The notes beneath the pieces are model-generated. The model was not told where the DNA came from. It saw nothing but the letters and a program-made list of their open reading frames with translations, and did not search any database. A DNA stretch of 64,000 nucleotides from JAWKTM01 sp041399085 (GTDB taxonomy: Bacteria; Planctomycetota; Planctomycetia; Pirellulales; Pirellulaceae): NCBI GenBank assembly GCA_041399085.1, contig JAWKTM010000008.1, forward strand, positions 138,605 to 202,604, in the 5' to 3' direction. A program made the translations under genes and the position numbers. This document shows, piece after piece, positions 56,022 to 64,000 of the stretch (positions are counted from its first letter, which is position 1; every line of letters begins with the position of its first letter).

Positions 56022-56564
56022 CTATGCTGCTTTCGGCTTTTCGACCACCGTCGCCGTGTTGATCGTTACGGCGTCCAGCGGCTTGTCGCGCGGATCGGTC
56101 TTCACCTCGCCGATCGCCTTGACCACATCCAAGCTGGCTTGATCCGCCGTGCGGCCGAACGCCGTGTATTGATTGTCCAGATGCGAATGGCGATCAAGGC
56201 AAATGAAAAACTGCGAGCCGGCCGAGTGCGGGTCTTGCGTGCGAGCCATCGACAGCACGCCCGCTTCATGGCGAGTCGGATTGAACTCGGCGCGAATCGT
56301 GTAGCCAGGCCCACCGGTTCCGCGACCTTCGGGACATCCGCCTTGGATCATGAAGCCACGAATGATGCGGTGAAACGACACGCCATCGTAAAAGCCGATC
56401 TTGGCTAGACCGATCATGTTTTCGCAATGGCCGGGCGCCACGTCGGGCAGCAGGTCGAGCGTGATTTTGCCGGCGTTCGTATCCAACACAACTTGATAAT
56501 CGTTCTTCGCGAAATCAACATCCTTCACGGCCGCTTCGACTTCCGGCTTTCGATTCTTTGCCAC
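56022..56564 (-). CDS. Peptidyl-prolyl cis-trans isomerase, cyclophilin type
   Basis: 180 residues with no signal peptide, so probably cytoplasmic. The cyclophilin core is evident: VVLDTNAGKITLDLLPDVAPGHCENMIGLAKIGFYDGVSFHRIIRGFMIQGGCPEGRGTGGPGYTI, with catalytic Arg in FHRII and the QGG loop. Later come GVLSMARTQDPHSAGSQFFICL and YTAFGRTADQASLDVVKAI. Normal length for bacterial PpiB. It precedes the molybdate-type ABC genes' downstream end by 30 bp on the same strand and could be co-transcribed as their last gene. Confidence 0.93.
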   Translation of the reverse strand: MAKNRKPEVEAAVKDVDFAKNDYQVVLDTNAGKITLDLLPDVAPGHCENMIGLAKIGFYDGVSFHRIIRGFMIQGGCPEGRGTGGPGYTIRAEFNPTRHEAGVLSMARTQDPHSAGSQFFICLDRHSHLDNQYTAFGRTADQASLDVVKAIGEVKTDPRDKPLDAVTINTATVVEKPKAA

Positions 56565-56594
56565 GATGTTCTCCTGAGTGGTTCTGGTCGGGAA

Positions 56595-57248
56595 TCAAGA
56601 TGCTCGTGCTGGGGTCCGCACGATGCCGCCATTGTTGATGCGGAATTGGCAATCCGCAAGCCGCTCGGCCTCTTCGACGCTGTGCGTTACATGCAGCGTC
56701 GTCACGCCGGTGCGATGCTGAACTTCCTTCAACAGCCGGCACATTTGCGAGCGAGTGTCGTCGTCGAGCGCGCTCAGCGGCTCGTCCAACAACAGCGTCC
56801 GCGGATGAAACGACAACGCTCGGCCCAACGCCACGCGTTGCCGCTCGCCGCCGCTAAGCTTCTGAATCGTGCGATCCAACAAGTGCCCGATCCCAAGCAG
56901 CTTGGCCATCTCCGCGACTCGTTCCTCGATCAACGAAGGCAACGAACGACGGATCACCAGCGCGAAGGCCAAATGATCGCGGACGTTCATCGTGGGAAAG
57001 AGCGCCCCGTCTTGAGGCACGTAGCCGATGTCGCGTTCGGCGGGCTTGCGTCGAGTCACCTCCACGTCGCCCAGTCGAATCGAACCGGACTTGATCGGAC
57101 GCAGCCCGGCGATCGCCTCGATGATCGACGTCTTGCCGCCGCCAGTTGGTCCCATCAACACGCCATACTCGCCCGTCGGCACTTGCAGCGAGACCTCGTC
57201 CAATCGAAACGCGCCGGCTTCCATCGAAAGATTGTCGACCACGATCAT
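56595..57248 (-). CDS. ABC transporter ATP-binding protein, molybdate/tungstate type
   Basis: 217 residues. Walker A GPTGGGKTSIIEAIAGL (residues 34-50), Q-loop YVPQDGALFPTMNVRDHLAFAL, signature LSGGERQRVALGRAL, Walker B TLLLDEPLSALDDDTR and H-loop LHVTHSVEEAERLAD. The DVEVTRRKPAERDIGYVPQD stretch is typical of the ModC/WtpC/CysA branch. It is shorter than E. coli ModC because the C-terminal molybdate-sensing (TOBE/Mop) domain is absent. Last gene of the transporter, 13 bp after the permease. Confidence 0.88.
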   Translation of the reverse strand: MIVVDNLSMEAGAFRLDEVSLQVPTGEYGVLMGPTGGGKTSIIEAIAGLRPIKSGSIRLGDVEVTRRKPAERDIGYVPQDGALFPTMNVRDHLAFALVIRRSLPSLIEERVAEMAKLLGIGHLLDRTIQKLSGGERQRVALGRALSFHPRTLLLDEPLSALDDDTRSQMCRLLKEVQHRTGVTTLHVTHSVEEAERLADCQFRINNGGIVRTPARAS

Positions 57249-57261
57249 CGTTGCGAATTCC

Positions 57262-58191
57262 TCAGATGCTCAAGTTCCGAGCGCCCCACATCCGGGCGAA
57301 CATCAGCACGACAATCGCGGCCGCGACCATAATCAACGACACGGCGACGGCGGCTTCCAAATCGCCAACGCTCAGCTCCAGGAAGACCGTGGTCGACAGC
57401 ACTTCCGTCTTATGCCGCGTCGCGCCGGCGAACACCAGCAACGGACCGAACTCGCCCAACGAACGCGCCCAAGCCAGCGTGGCGGCGGTGAGGATGCCGC
57501 GGTGTGCTTCGGGCAACACGACGTAGCCGAACGCTTGGGCCCGGCTGCAACCGAGCGTCAACGCAACTTGCTCGCGCCGCGCGTCGATCTGGTCGAACGT
57601 GGCTCGCATCGTGCGCACGGCAAAGGCGCAGGCCACCGAAAACTGAGCCAACACAACGGCCGGGATTTGATAAACAACTTGGCCTTGAAGCCACCCCGGT
57701 GCGAACTGAAACAGAATCAACAGACTCAGGCCCACGACCAGCGGCGGCAGGACGATCGGAATATCGAGCACGGCGTCGATGAAGTTCCGACCCCAGAATG
57801 CATGGCGCGACAACAGATAACCGATGGGTACCGCGACCCACAGGGAAAGAATCGCCGAGACCGTGCAAGCGACCAGGCTGAGCGTGATCGAGTATTGAAT
57901 TTCGGATTTTGATAATGCCGCGCCGATCGGGTTGTCGAGCATGGCGGTCAACACGGGATGAGCCGCGGACCATTCGGGATCGAAGACTGGTTCGTTGTCG
58001 CCCAACAACATGTAGGCGGCATCCGCCAGCAGCATGGCCACGATCAGCAGCACGTAAGCGCCGCCGATGACGCCAAACGCCAAGTAGAATGGCACGTCCG
58101 ACGAAACTCGATGCGGTCGCGTGGCGGGCGTGGAAGTAGCCGCTTTGGCGTCCGCGGTCGAATTGGACTCGAGTTGCGGCATCGCGGTCAT
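57262..58191 (-). CDS. modB: Molybdate-type ABC transporter permease
   Basis: 309 residues, about 6 membrane segments (DVPFYLAFGVIGGAYVLLIVAMLLA, ITLSLVACTVSAILSLWVAVPIGYLLS, IPIVLPPLVVGLSLLILFQFA, LTAATLAWARSLGEFGPLLVFAGAT and others). The permease-ATPase coupling loop (EAA motif) is LPEAHRGILTAATLAWARSLGEFG, matching ModB/CysW. An N-terminal cytoplasmic extension of about 30 residues is Ala/Thr-rich. Its ATG overlaps the stop of the binding-protein gene (ATGA, 58188-58191). The family moves molybdate, tungstate or sulfate; the ModA-like partner favours molybdate or tungstate. Confidence 0.88.
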   Translation of the reverse strand: MTAMPQLESNSTADAKAATSTPATRPHRVSSDVPFYLAFGVIGGAYVLLIVAMLLADAAYMLLGDNEPVFDPEWSAAHPVLTAMLDNPIGAALSKSEIQYSITLSLVACTVSAILSLWVAVPIGYLLSRHAFWGRNFIDAVLDIPIVLPPLVVGLSLLILFQFAPGWLQGQVVYQIPAVVLAQFSVACAFAVRTMRATFDQIDARREQVALTLGCSRAQAFGYVVLPEAHRGILTAATLAWARSLGEFGPLLVFAGATRHKTEVLSTTVFLELSVGDLEAAVAVSLIMVAAAIVVLMFARMWGARNLSI

Positions 58192-59858
58192 TCGTCCCGA
58201 GCGGCTTGAGCATCGTCCGCTTGTTGATCGCCCGTTGGTTGATCGCCCGTTGGTTGATCGCCCGCTGGTTCATCGTTCGCCGGATCATCATCGCCAAACG
58301 GATCGTTGGCCTCGCCCGACGTTCCGGCAAGATCCAAACGCCAATTGAATCCGGCTGACTCGAAGCTGTCCCGGCTCGCCCGAATCCGCTCCAGCAGCCG
58401 ATGCCCGAGCTGCTTGTGCGGACTGGACAGCGAAACGCTAAACGGCTGCACGGCTTTGGCCAGCGGCGAGTCGATTCGGATCGCTTCGACCTTGTCGGCT
58501 TCGGCCAGCGTGTCGGTCGTGTAGGCCAGGGCGGCGTCGACCGTGCCGATCGCGACGCTAGGAACCAACATCGCCGACGTCGGAGCTTGCGTGGCGATGT
58601 TCCCCACGTCGAACAGCTTTTCATAAAGGTCAGCCGACTCCAACAAGCGTCGCGAGAGCACGCCGATCGTACACTGGTCGGGCTGGCCGATGGCGATTTT
58701 CAGGCCTTCGCCAGCTAGGTCTTCCAGCGACTGGATGTTCTTCGGATTCCCCTTCTGAACAACAATCACGATGTCCGTGTCCGAGATGTCGACGCCCTTC
58801 TCAAACATTTCCTGCACGGTGTCCAAGTAGTAGCGATCGCACGCCATATACGTGTCGGGGAAACCAGCTTGCTTGCTCTCCTTCAGCGACCGCATCTGAG
58901 CCGTGAGAATGCCGCAGCCGTTGTAAATCGCATTGATCGTCACGCCTTCGCGTTGTTGGAACTCGTTGATGATTGGTTCGAGAGCTCGGCGATTCACGGA
59001 ACCGGCGAAGAAAGTCAGCTCGGGATGCTCGCTCCACTGATCACCCTCGACGACGTCAAAGCCCATTTTGTCGAAGGTTGTCAAGCCGCGATCACGAGCC
59101 GCCGCGAACCGCGCGAATCGAAGCGCCGCGGTAGGATCCGAGGCGTTTTCGAGCACGGCGATCTCGATTGTCGAGACGCCCGAGTCGAACTCGGGTACGT
59201 GGATCGCCTCCAGTTTGTCGAACATCGCGACGGTCGAATCCCATACGATGCCGGCGTCGACGCTGCCGATTTCGACGGCCGTGGCCACCTCGTTTACCGT
59301 TGGGCTGAACGTGCCTCGCTCGGTCACCGCTTGTTGCAGCGACTCCCACTGGCCGGTCTTTTCCAGCAGCTTCTTTGTCTTCTTGCCTACGGCCGCGGCG
59401 TCGGGGTTGCCCATGGCGATCTTCACGCCGGGCTTCAGCAGATCGGCGACCGACCGAATCGCGTCGTTGCCTTTCGCCACGGCGATCACCGGTCGGATTT
59501 GAGCCATCGACAGACGCTCGGCGGCCAAGCCCTTGTCCCGAGCCAAATCGATGTAGGAGGAGTCGGCTGCCAAGAACAGATCGCCGGTCTTGCTGACCTC
59601 AATTTGGTTGAGCAACGTGTTCGAGCCGCCGTATTGCAATTGAATCGGAACGCCGAACTCGTCCTGGTACTGGCGAGCGATCGACTCCATCGGCTCCTTC
59701 ATCCCGGCCGCGCAGTACACGACCAAACTCGCTTCGCCGTTCAAACCCGTCCGCGGCGAGCCCATTCGGTAGAGCAAGAATCCCAGCGCCGCCAACACGA
59801 CGATCGAACCGCCCATAAAGACATACAAACTGTTCGCCGCGCCGCGTCGCCGCCGCAT
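58188..59858 (-). CDS. modA: Tandem ModA-type substrate-binding protein
   Basis: 556 residues, about twice the usual ModA length. An N-terminal anchor (SLYVFMGGSIVVLAALGFLLY) precedes unit 1, residues 40-275 (LVVYCAAGMKEPMESIARQYQDEFG, LQYGGSNTLLNQI, GDLFLAADSSYIDLA, VDAGIVWDSTVA). Unit 2 spans residues 280-500 and repeats the order (LTFFAGSVNRRALEPIINEFQQREG, AIYNGCGILTAQM, FPDTYMACDRYYLDTV, VDAALAYTTDTLAEA). The tail contains a GDQPT repeat (residues 535-550). First gene of the transporter operon, coupled to the permease. Two binding lobes on one polypeptide could bind two ligands or deliver faster. Unit 2 has a Cys where unit 1 has Ser. Confidence 0.88.
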   Translation of the reverse strand: MRRRRGAANSLYVFMGGSIVVLAALGFLLYRMGSPRTGLNGEASLVVYCAAGMKEPMESIARQYQDEFGVPIQLQYGGSNTLLNQIEVSKTGDLFLAADSSYIDLARDKGLAAERLSMAQIRPVIAVAKGNDAIRSVADLLKPGVKIAMGNPDAAAVGKKTKKLLEKTGQWESLQQAVTERGTFSPTVNEVATAVEIGSVDAGIVWDSTVAMFDKLEAIHVPEFDSGVSTIEIAVLENASDPTAALRFARFAAARDRGLTTFDKMGFDVVEGDQWSEHPELTFFAGSVNRRALEPIINEFQQREGVTINAIYNGCGILTAQMRSLKESKQAGFPDTYMACDRYYLDTVQEMFEKGVDISDTDIVIVVQKGNPKNIQSLEDLAGEGLKIAIGQPDQCTIGVLSRRLLESADLYEKLFDVGNIATQAPTSAMLVPSVAIGTVDAALAYTTDTLAEADKVEAIRIDSPLAKAVQPFSVSLSSPHKQLGHRLLERIRASRDSFESAGFNWRLDLAGTSGEANDPFGDDDPANDEPAGDQPTGDQPTGDQQADDAQAARDE

Positions 59859-59937
59859 ATCGATCTCCTCATCAAGAGCCGCTTGAAATCAGCGTTCACG
59901 GTATCAAGTGCCACGCCCCGATTCCAGTCACCGCCCC

Positions 59938-60129
59938 GGGAGATCGAAGCTCCTGCCGAGTCGGCCCTGATCCGATTTGGGAGCTCGAGGCTCCTGCCGA
60001 GTCACCTTCATCCGACTTGGGAGAACGAGGCTCCTGCCGAGTCACCTTTATCCGAATTGGGAGAACGAAGCTCCTGCCGAGTCGGCCCTATCCGTTTCTA
60101 GGAACGAGGCTCCTGCCGAGTCGCATTAC
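59938..60129. repeat. Tandem repeat D: 40-41-bp unit, 5 copies
   Basis: Units start near 59938, 59979, 60019, 60059 and 60099 and read gggagaacgaggctcctgcc followed by gagtcacctttatccgaatt. gggag...gctcctgcc gives each unit a small hairpin. All three frames across it are open, producing spurious Cys/Arg-rich peptides. It lies between the divergent modA and regulator genes. Confidence 0.88.
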
Positions 60130-60275
60130 TCCCTTTCGCCCTACCTTTCCACGCACTTTCGCAACGTCTTCGGAACCGCGCAAATTACCTGAACTCAGAA
60201 AACATTTCGCCTCGGGAAAGGGGCGGATTGGCGCAAGTGGCAAACCCACAACAAGTTGCGACGATTACATTAATC

Positions 60276-60303
60276 TTGACGGGCGGCGGGAGGTGGGTAT
60301 AAT
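60276..60303 (+). promoter_or_regulatory. Strong sigma-70-type promoter for the HTH-receiver gene
   Basis: TTGACG at 60276-60281 and TATAAT at 60298-60303, spaced 16 bp. Transcription would start near 60310, leaving a leader of about 230 bases before the ATG at 60543. The leader has a ggagg at about 60330 unrelated to the main start, and no recognised riboswitch. Confidence 0.7.
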
Positions 60304-60542
60304 TTTCCCAGTTGGTAAATTCGGCGAAGTTGGAGGAATTCGACAAGCCGACGAGGCCACGCGGGTATCGCAGGGTAAGCGGCTTGCGTGCGTCTGGGAA
60401 TCTTTGACAGATAGGGATTGCGGACTAGCCTCCAAAATCCGTCACACCGGGTGTGGGAGCCGGGCAAACGCTGGCACGACGTCAGGCCGGCTGCTCCCTA
60501 CCGCGCTAGTCCGGCCATCGGCGAGGAAGGATCGTTGTTGCC

Positions 60543-61130
60543 ATGACCACGAAGACCGTATTTACGACGGGAGAAGCAGCCAAGATTTGCAAGGTGAGTC
60601 AGCAGACCATCATTCGCTGCTTCGACAATGGAACTTTGAAGGGATTTCGGGTGCCAGGGAGTCGCTTTCGCCGAATTCCTCGCGACCAACTGTTCGCCTT
60701 CATGAAGGATAACGGCATCCCGACCGATGCCTTGGAAAGCGGCAAGCGGAAAGTGCTGCTGGTCGACGACGACGAAGAGTTGATGGAGTTGCTGTCGGAC
60801 GTGTTCGAGCGAGACGGTCGCTTCGAGATTCGCACGGCCAACAACGGTTTCGATGCTGGCATGTACGTCAAGGAATTCCGCCCGGACTTGGTGGTGCTGG
60901 ACGTGATGTTGCCCGACATCAACGGCAAGGAAGTTTGCCAGCGGGTCCGCAACGACAAGAACCTGGACGCGGTGAAGATCATCTGCATTTCCGGTATGGT
61001 CGAGCAAGATAAGGTCGCGGATTTGCGAGCGGCCGGGGCCAACGACTTCATGCAGAAGCCGTTTCCCGTGGACAAGCTGCTCGAACGAGCCTGCGATTTG
61101 CTCGAGATTGAACGGCCGGTCGGAACTTAG
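60543..61130 (+). CDS. Response regulator with N-terminal excisionase-type HTH
   Basis: 195 residues from the ATG at 60543, preceded by gaggaagg. Residues 5-58 are a MerR/excisionase-like DNA-binding domain (FTTGEAAKICKVSQQTIIRCFDNGTLKGFRVPGSRFRRIPRDQLFAFM). Residues 69-190 are a receiver with acidic pocket D75-D77 in LLVDDDEE, phospho-acceptor Asp120 in VVLDVMLPDING, Ser150 and Lys172 in MQKPFPVDKL. The HTH-before-receiver order is uncommon. A terminator follows, and then a soluble histidine kinase, its likely partner. Confidence 0.93.
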   Translation: MTTKTVFTTGEAAKICKVSQQTIIRCFDNGTLKGFRVPGSRFRRIPRDQLFAFMKDNGIPTDALESGKRKVLLVDDDEELMELLSDVFERDGRFEIRTANNGFDAGMYVKEFRPDLVVLDVMLPDINGKEVCQRVRNDKNLDAVKIICISGMVEQDKVADLRAAGANDFMQKPFPVDKLLERACDLLEIERPVGT

Positions 61131-61188
61131 TATTGGAAATCGGCTCGCTTACGAATGCGGGCGAAACGGAATCCACGAACCACACAGG

Positions 61189-61218
61189 CGCGTACTGGCA
61201 ACACCAGTACGCGTTTTT
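61189..61218 (+). terminator. Rho-independent terminator between regulator and histidine kinase
   Basis: A perfect 10-bp stem (cgcgtactgg with ccagtacgcg), loop caaca, followed by five T. Because it lies after 61133, it argues that the kinase starts at the ATG 61241 and not at the TTG at 61133. Confidence 0.88.
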
Positions 61219-61240
61219 CGTAAACGAAACGAGACCGGCG

Positions 61241-62323
61241 ATGGCGGACGAAGCACGCGAGCTCGCGAATCCGCCGTTTTCCGACGCGACCGCACGCCGG
61301 CTGGTCGCGCTGTTGTTGGAGCCGGACGAAGCCGCGCGGCTCGAACAAGCCGAGCGGCTGATCGAGACCGACGCACCGTTCGCGACTTGGTTGGCCGAAC
61401 GACGGCGCGAAATGCGCCTGCCCGACGAATCTTCGACGTCCGAGTTGGCCGGCTGGTTTTGCCGCCAACGATTGACGCTGCTGGCGCAAAGCGGCGATGA
61501 ACGGCCGATGGAGCCCGCCGAAGCGGACGACGCCCAGCTTCTGACGCGACTGGCAGAAAAACTGGCTCGCTTGGAACGGCTGGAATCCGAGTTTGCCGCG
61601 GCTCTGGAGCAAGAGAAGCTGGCGTCACTGCGTCAATTGGCTTACGGCGCCAGCCACGAGATCAACAATCCGTTGGCCAATATCTCGTCGCGAGCCCAAA
61701 CGCTGTTGCGCGACGAATCCGACCCCGAGCGGCGGCGGAAATTGGCGACGATCAATGCCCAAGCGTTTCGCGCGCATGAGATGATCGCCGACATGATGTT
61801 GTTCGCGAAACCGCCTCGGTTGCAGATCGAGGAAGTGGCAATCGCCGAGTTGTTGGATGGCGTGGCGGCCGAGATGCTGGCGACGGCCGAGTTGCAGCAA
61901 ACGCGAATCGAGATATCCTTTCCCGACGACGCCGAAGCGATTGTGCTAGCAGCCGACCCCACGCATTTGACCGAAGCGTTGCGGGCGATGGTGCGAAACT
62001 CTTTGGAAGCTTTGCAAGGCGGCGGCCAAATCGAATTGGGCATCGCGGCCGATGAGTCGCCGAACGAAGCCGGCGAGCAGTGGGTTCGGATCACGGTCCG
62101 CGACAACGGGCCGGGGTTTGACGACGAAGTCCGGCGGCACTTGTTCGATCCCTATTTTTCCGGGCGCGAGGCGGGTCGAGGGTTGGGGCTGGGCTTGGCG
62201 AAGGCTTGGACCATCGTGCAACTGCATGGCGGTCGGATCGACGTTGTCAGCCAGCCGCAACATGGCTGTACGTTCACAATTCTGCTGCCTTTCACCGACG
62301 AGAGCGAAACGCATGGCGTTTGA
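61241..62323 (+). CDS. Soluble sensor histidine kinase
   Basis: 360 residues from the ATG at 61241, chosen because a terminator lies just upstream. No membrane segment. Residues 1-120 are Leu/Arg/Glu-rich without a recognised sensor domain. HisKA: LASLRQLAYGASHEINNPLANISSRAQTLL with His139. ATPase domain: VRNSLEALQGGGQIELG (N box), VRDNGPGFDDEVRRHLFDPYFS (G1/F), GRGLGLGLAKAWTIVQLHGG (G2). The HEINNPL motif places it with NtrB-like kinases. Its stop overlaps the antiporter start by 11 bp. Probably phosphorylates the regulator at 60543. Confidence 0.92.
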   Translation: MADEARELANPPFSDATARRLVALLLEPDEAARLEQAERLIETDAPFATWLAERRREMRLPDESSTSELAGWFCRQRLTLLAQSGDERPMEPAEADDAQLLTRLAEKLARLERLESEFAAALEQEKLASLRQLAYGASHEINNPLANISSRAQTLLRDESDPERRRKLATINAQAFRAHEMIADMMLFAKPPRLQIEEVAIAELLDGVAAEMLATAELQQTRIEISFPDDAEAIVLAADPTHLTEALRAMVRNSLEALQGGGQIELGIAADESPNEAGEQWVRITVRDNGPGFDDEVRRHLFDPYFSGREAGRGLGLGLAKAWTIVQLHGGRIDVVSQPQHGCTFTILLPFTDESETHGV

Positions 62324-63931
62324 ATGGTGGAGCATCGCGCCGCCTGTCCTGGCCATCCTGCTGGCCATTATCACTCGCCGTATCGTCCCATCGCTTCTGC
62401 TTTCCGTCTTCGCCGGCGCTGTGATTTGGAAGTGGGGCCGGCCGGTCGAAGCCGTCACGGCCTTTGCCGAGGATCTGCTGTGGAGCAACTTGGCCGAGGC
62501 GGATCATCTGCGCGTGTTCGTCTTCACGCTGTTGATGGGCGCCATGATCGGGCTGATTCATGCTTCGGGCGGCATGCAAGACCTGGTGAATCGAATCGCG
62601 CCGGTAGCTCGCGGGCGTCGCGGCGGCCAGCTTATCACTTGGCTGCTTGGCTTAGTGATCTTCATCGACGACTATGCCAACTCGCTGTTGCTCGGCACGA
62701 CCATGCGGCCGTTGTGCGACCGGCTGCGGATTTCGCGAGCCAAGCTGGCGTATCTTGTCGACTCGACGGCCGCCCCCGTTTCCGGCTTGGCGATTGTCTC
62801 CACTTGGGTCGCCGGAGAGATCGGCTATATCCAGGATGGCTTCGCCCAATTGGACGCGGCGGGGTTGGGCAGCGTGGATGGATTCGCCGTGTTTGTCGAG
62901 ACGATTCCGTACCGTTTCTATGTGCTGTACGCGCTGGCGTTCGTGCCGCTGGTCGCGCTGATGAACCGAGATTTTGGGCCGATGTGGCGAGCCGAACAGG
63001 AAACGCTGCTAGCGAGCGAACTGCCGGTCAATCCGATACGATGGACTCGCACGAACATCGGCCGGCGGGGCATTGGATCGACGCGGTCGTGCCGGTGTTG
63101 TTGACTGTGATCGTGACGATCGGTCTGCTGTATGCCACGGGCAGCGCGAACGCTTCGGCGAACGACGCGACCGGCGTGCGGAGATGGATGCACGTGATCG
63201 GCGGCGGCAGTTCTTATTTGGCGTTGGTCTACGGTTCGTTGTTGGGTGTGCTCTCGGCGTGGTTGCTGATCATCGTGCGCCGGCGGCTTACGACCGATCA
63301 GGTTCGATCGGCTTTGGACGCCGGAGCTCGGCAAGTTCTGCCGGCGCTCGTGATCCTGTGGTTGGCGTGGTCGCTATCCGATTTGACGGACAACGAGCAC
63401 TTGGGCACCGGCGCGTTTCTGGGCAGCCTGTTGACCGACGCGTTTGATCCGCGCTGGATGCCGACCGTGGTTTTTGTGTTGGCGTCGCTAGTGGCGTTTT
63501 GCACGGGGACCAGTTGGGGCACGATGGGCGTGCTGATGCCGCTGGTCGTCCCGGTCACTTATCGCATGATTTCCGGCGGCGATGAAGTGGTCTCGGCCGA
63601 CGCGCCGTTGATGTTGGCGGCGATCGGCAGCGTGTTGGCGGGAGCGATCTTCGGCGATCATTGCTCGCCGATCTCGGATACAACCGTGCTTTCGTCGCAG
63701 GCCAGCGGCTGTCACCACTTGCAACACGTCTGGACTCAGATGCCCTACGCGTTGACGGTCGCCGCGGTGTCGATCGTGTTCGGAACGATCCCGGCCGGAT
63801 TCGGTTGGCCGGTGTCGCTGACGATTCCACTTGGACTCGCATCGTTGGTGGCGATGCTGTTGATAGCCGGCAAACGGAATTCGGCTGAGGCACCGTCCGC
63901 AAACGAGTTGCCAGATCGTTTGAAGCGGTAG
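62313..63931 (+). CDS. NhaC-family Na+/H+ antiporter (one frameshift)
   Basis: The ATG at 62313 overlaps the kinase stop. The first part (MAFEWWSIAPPVLAILLAIITRRIVPSLLLSVFAGAVI, LHVFVFTLLMGAMIGL-type segment, WLLGLVIFIDDYANSLLLGTTMRPLCDRLRISRAKLAYLVDSTAAPV) is typical NhaC, with acidic residues in the IFIDDYAN helix. The frame breaks near 63035 and continues as HWIDAVVPVLLTVIVTIGLLYATGS to LLIAGKRNSAE, including GTSWGTMGVLMPLVVPV and FGDHCSPISDTTVLSS. About 540 residues, 11-12 helices. One missing base explains the break. Coupling to a kinase gene suggests the two-component pair may respond to ion or pH status (inference). Confidence 0.9.
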
Positions 63932-64000
63932 GGTGCGAGTCGTCCGGTTTTGCGTTACCGGACGGCTTGCGCCGTGCCGCTTTAATGGCACGGCACCGGA

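Noticed and set aside
59859..59937. Molybdenum-cofactor riboswitch upstream of modA
   Set aside because: The leader is short and no conserved Moco aptamer helices could be drawn.
60017..60712. Open frame through tandem repeat D into the regulator
   Set aside because: The SCRV/LLPS peptides are repeat products, and the frame overlaps the well-supported regulator in a different phase.
61133..61240. Upstream TTG start for the histidine kinase
   Set aside because: A strong terminator at 61189-61218 would sit inside the coding region, and no ribosome-binding site precedes 61133.

Overview
The window looks like chromosomal DNA from a planctomycete, probably a Pirellulales-like lineage. The evidence is family content rather than a marker gene: two DUF1559 proteins with prepilin-type N-termini, a YTV-repeat Cys-rich secreted protein, a second secreted protein built from CEPACG repeats, DUF1080 and DUF6807 proteins, a zinc-ribbon Ser/Thr kinase with a very large membrane tail, bacterial microcompartment shell proteins, a cyanophycinase, and GC-rich stem-loop repeats between genes. 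Genes lie on both strands in short runs.

Layout. 1-8 kb: 3' end of rex, a tRNA-Gln, secreted and structural proteins, a DinB-type protein and a DUF6807 protein. 8.4-13.6 kb: one giant CheB-CheR-PAS-histidine kinase-receiver protein. 13.6-24.6 kb: a secreted FAD oxidoreductase, then an all-plus-strand island of clan CD peptidase genes: two DUF4384-caspase paralogues, a heavily frameshifted TPR-CHAT gene, and a caspase with a FlgO/CsgG-like middle region. 24.6-27 kb: MoxR ATPase plus DUF58 pair and an HPt protein. 27.5-33.7 kb: a Cys-rich secreted protein, a Uma2 nuclease-like gene, a ketosynthase / acyl carrier protein / phytoene-desaturase-like oxidoreductase operon and an M28 peptidase. 34-37.2 kb: a Fis-type regulator whose receiver domain lacks its phosphorylation residues, then FxsA translationally coupled to a tandem-domain cyanophycinase. 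37.2-40.5 kb: three tandem-repeat fields around a broken SGNH esterase. 40.5-50.4 kb: the kinase, DUF1080, HEAT-repeat, DUF2306-like, DUF1559 and cardiolipin synthase genes. 50.4-56.5 kb: tyrS, two orphan microcompartment shell genes, csrA, an ABC ATPase, an IS4-type insertion and a cyclophilin. 56.6-59.9 kb: a molybdate-type ABC operon whose binding protein is internally duplicated. 60-64 kb: a tandem repeat, a strong promoter, an HTH-receiver regulator, a histidine kinase and an NhaC-type antiporter.

Sequence quality. At least twelve genes carry small frameshifts. Where the expected codons can be reconstructed, many are explained by one base lost from, or added to, a short homopolymer. Essential genes such as tyrS are affected while several kilobase-long frames are clean, so most of these are probably assembly or read errors. 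The TPR-CHAT gene and the distal part of the YTV gene are damaged far more heavily and may be real pseudogenes. Features typed CDS but described as frameshifted are genes I expect to be intact in the organism.

The best candidate for an undescribed system is the peptidase island at 15.6-24.6 kb. It combines three exported caspase-like proteins with intact His/Cys dyads and a CHAT protease. Secondary candidates are the ketosynthase/ACP/oxidoreductase operon and the orphan microcompartment doublet.
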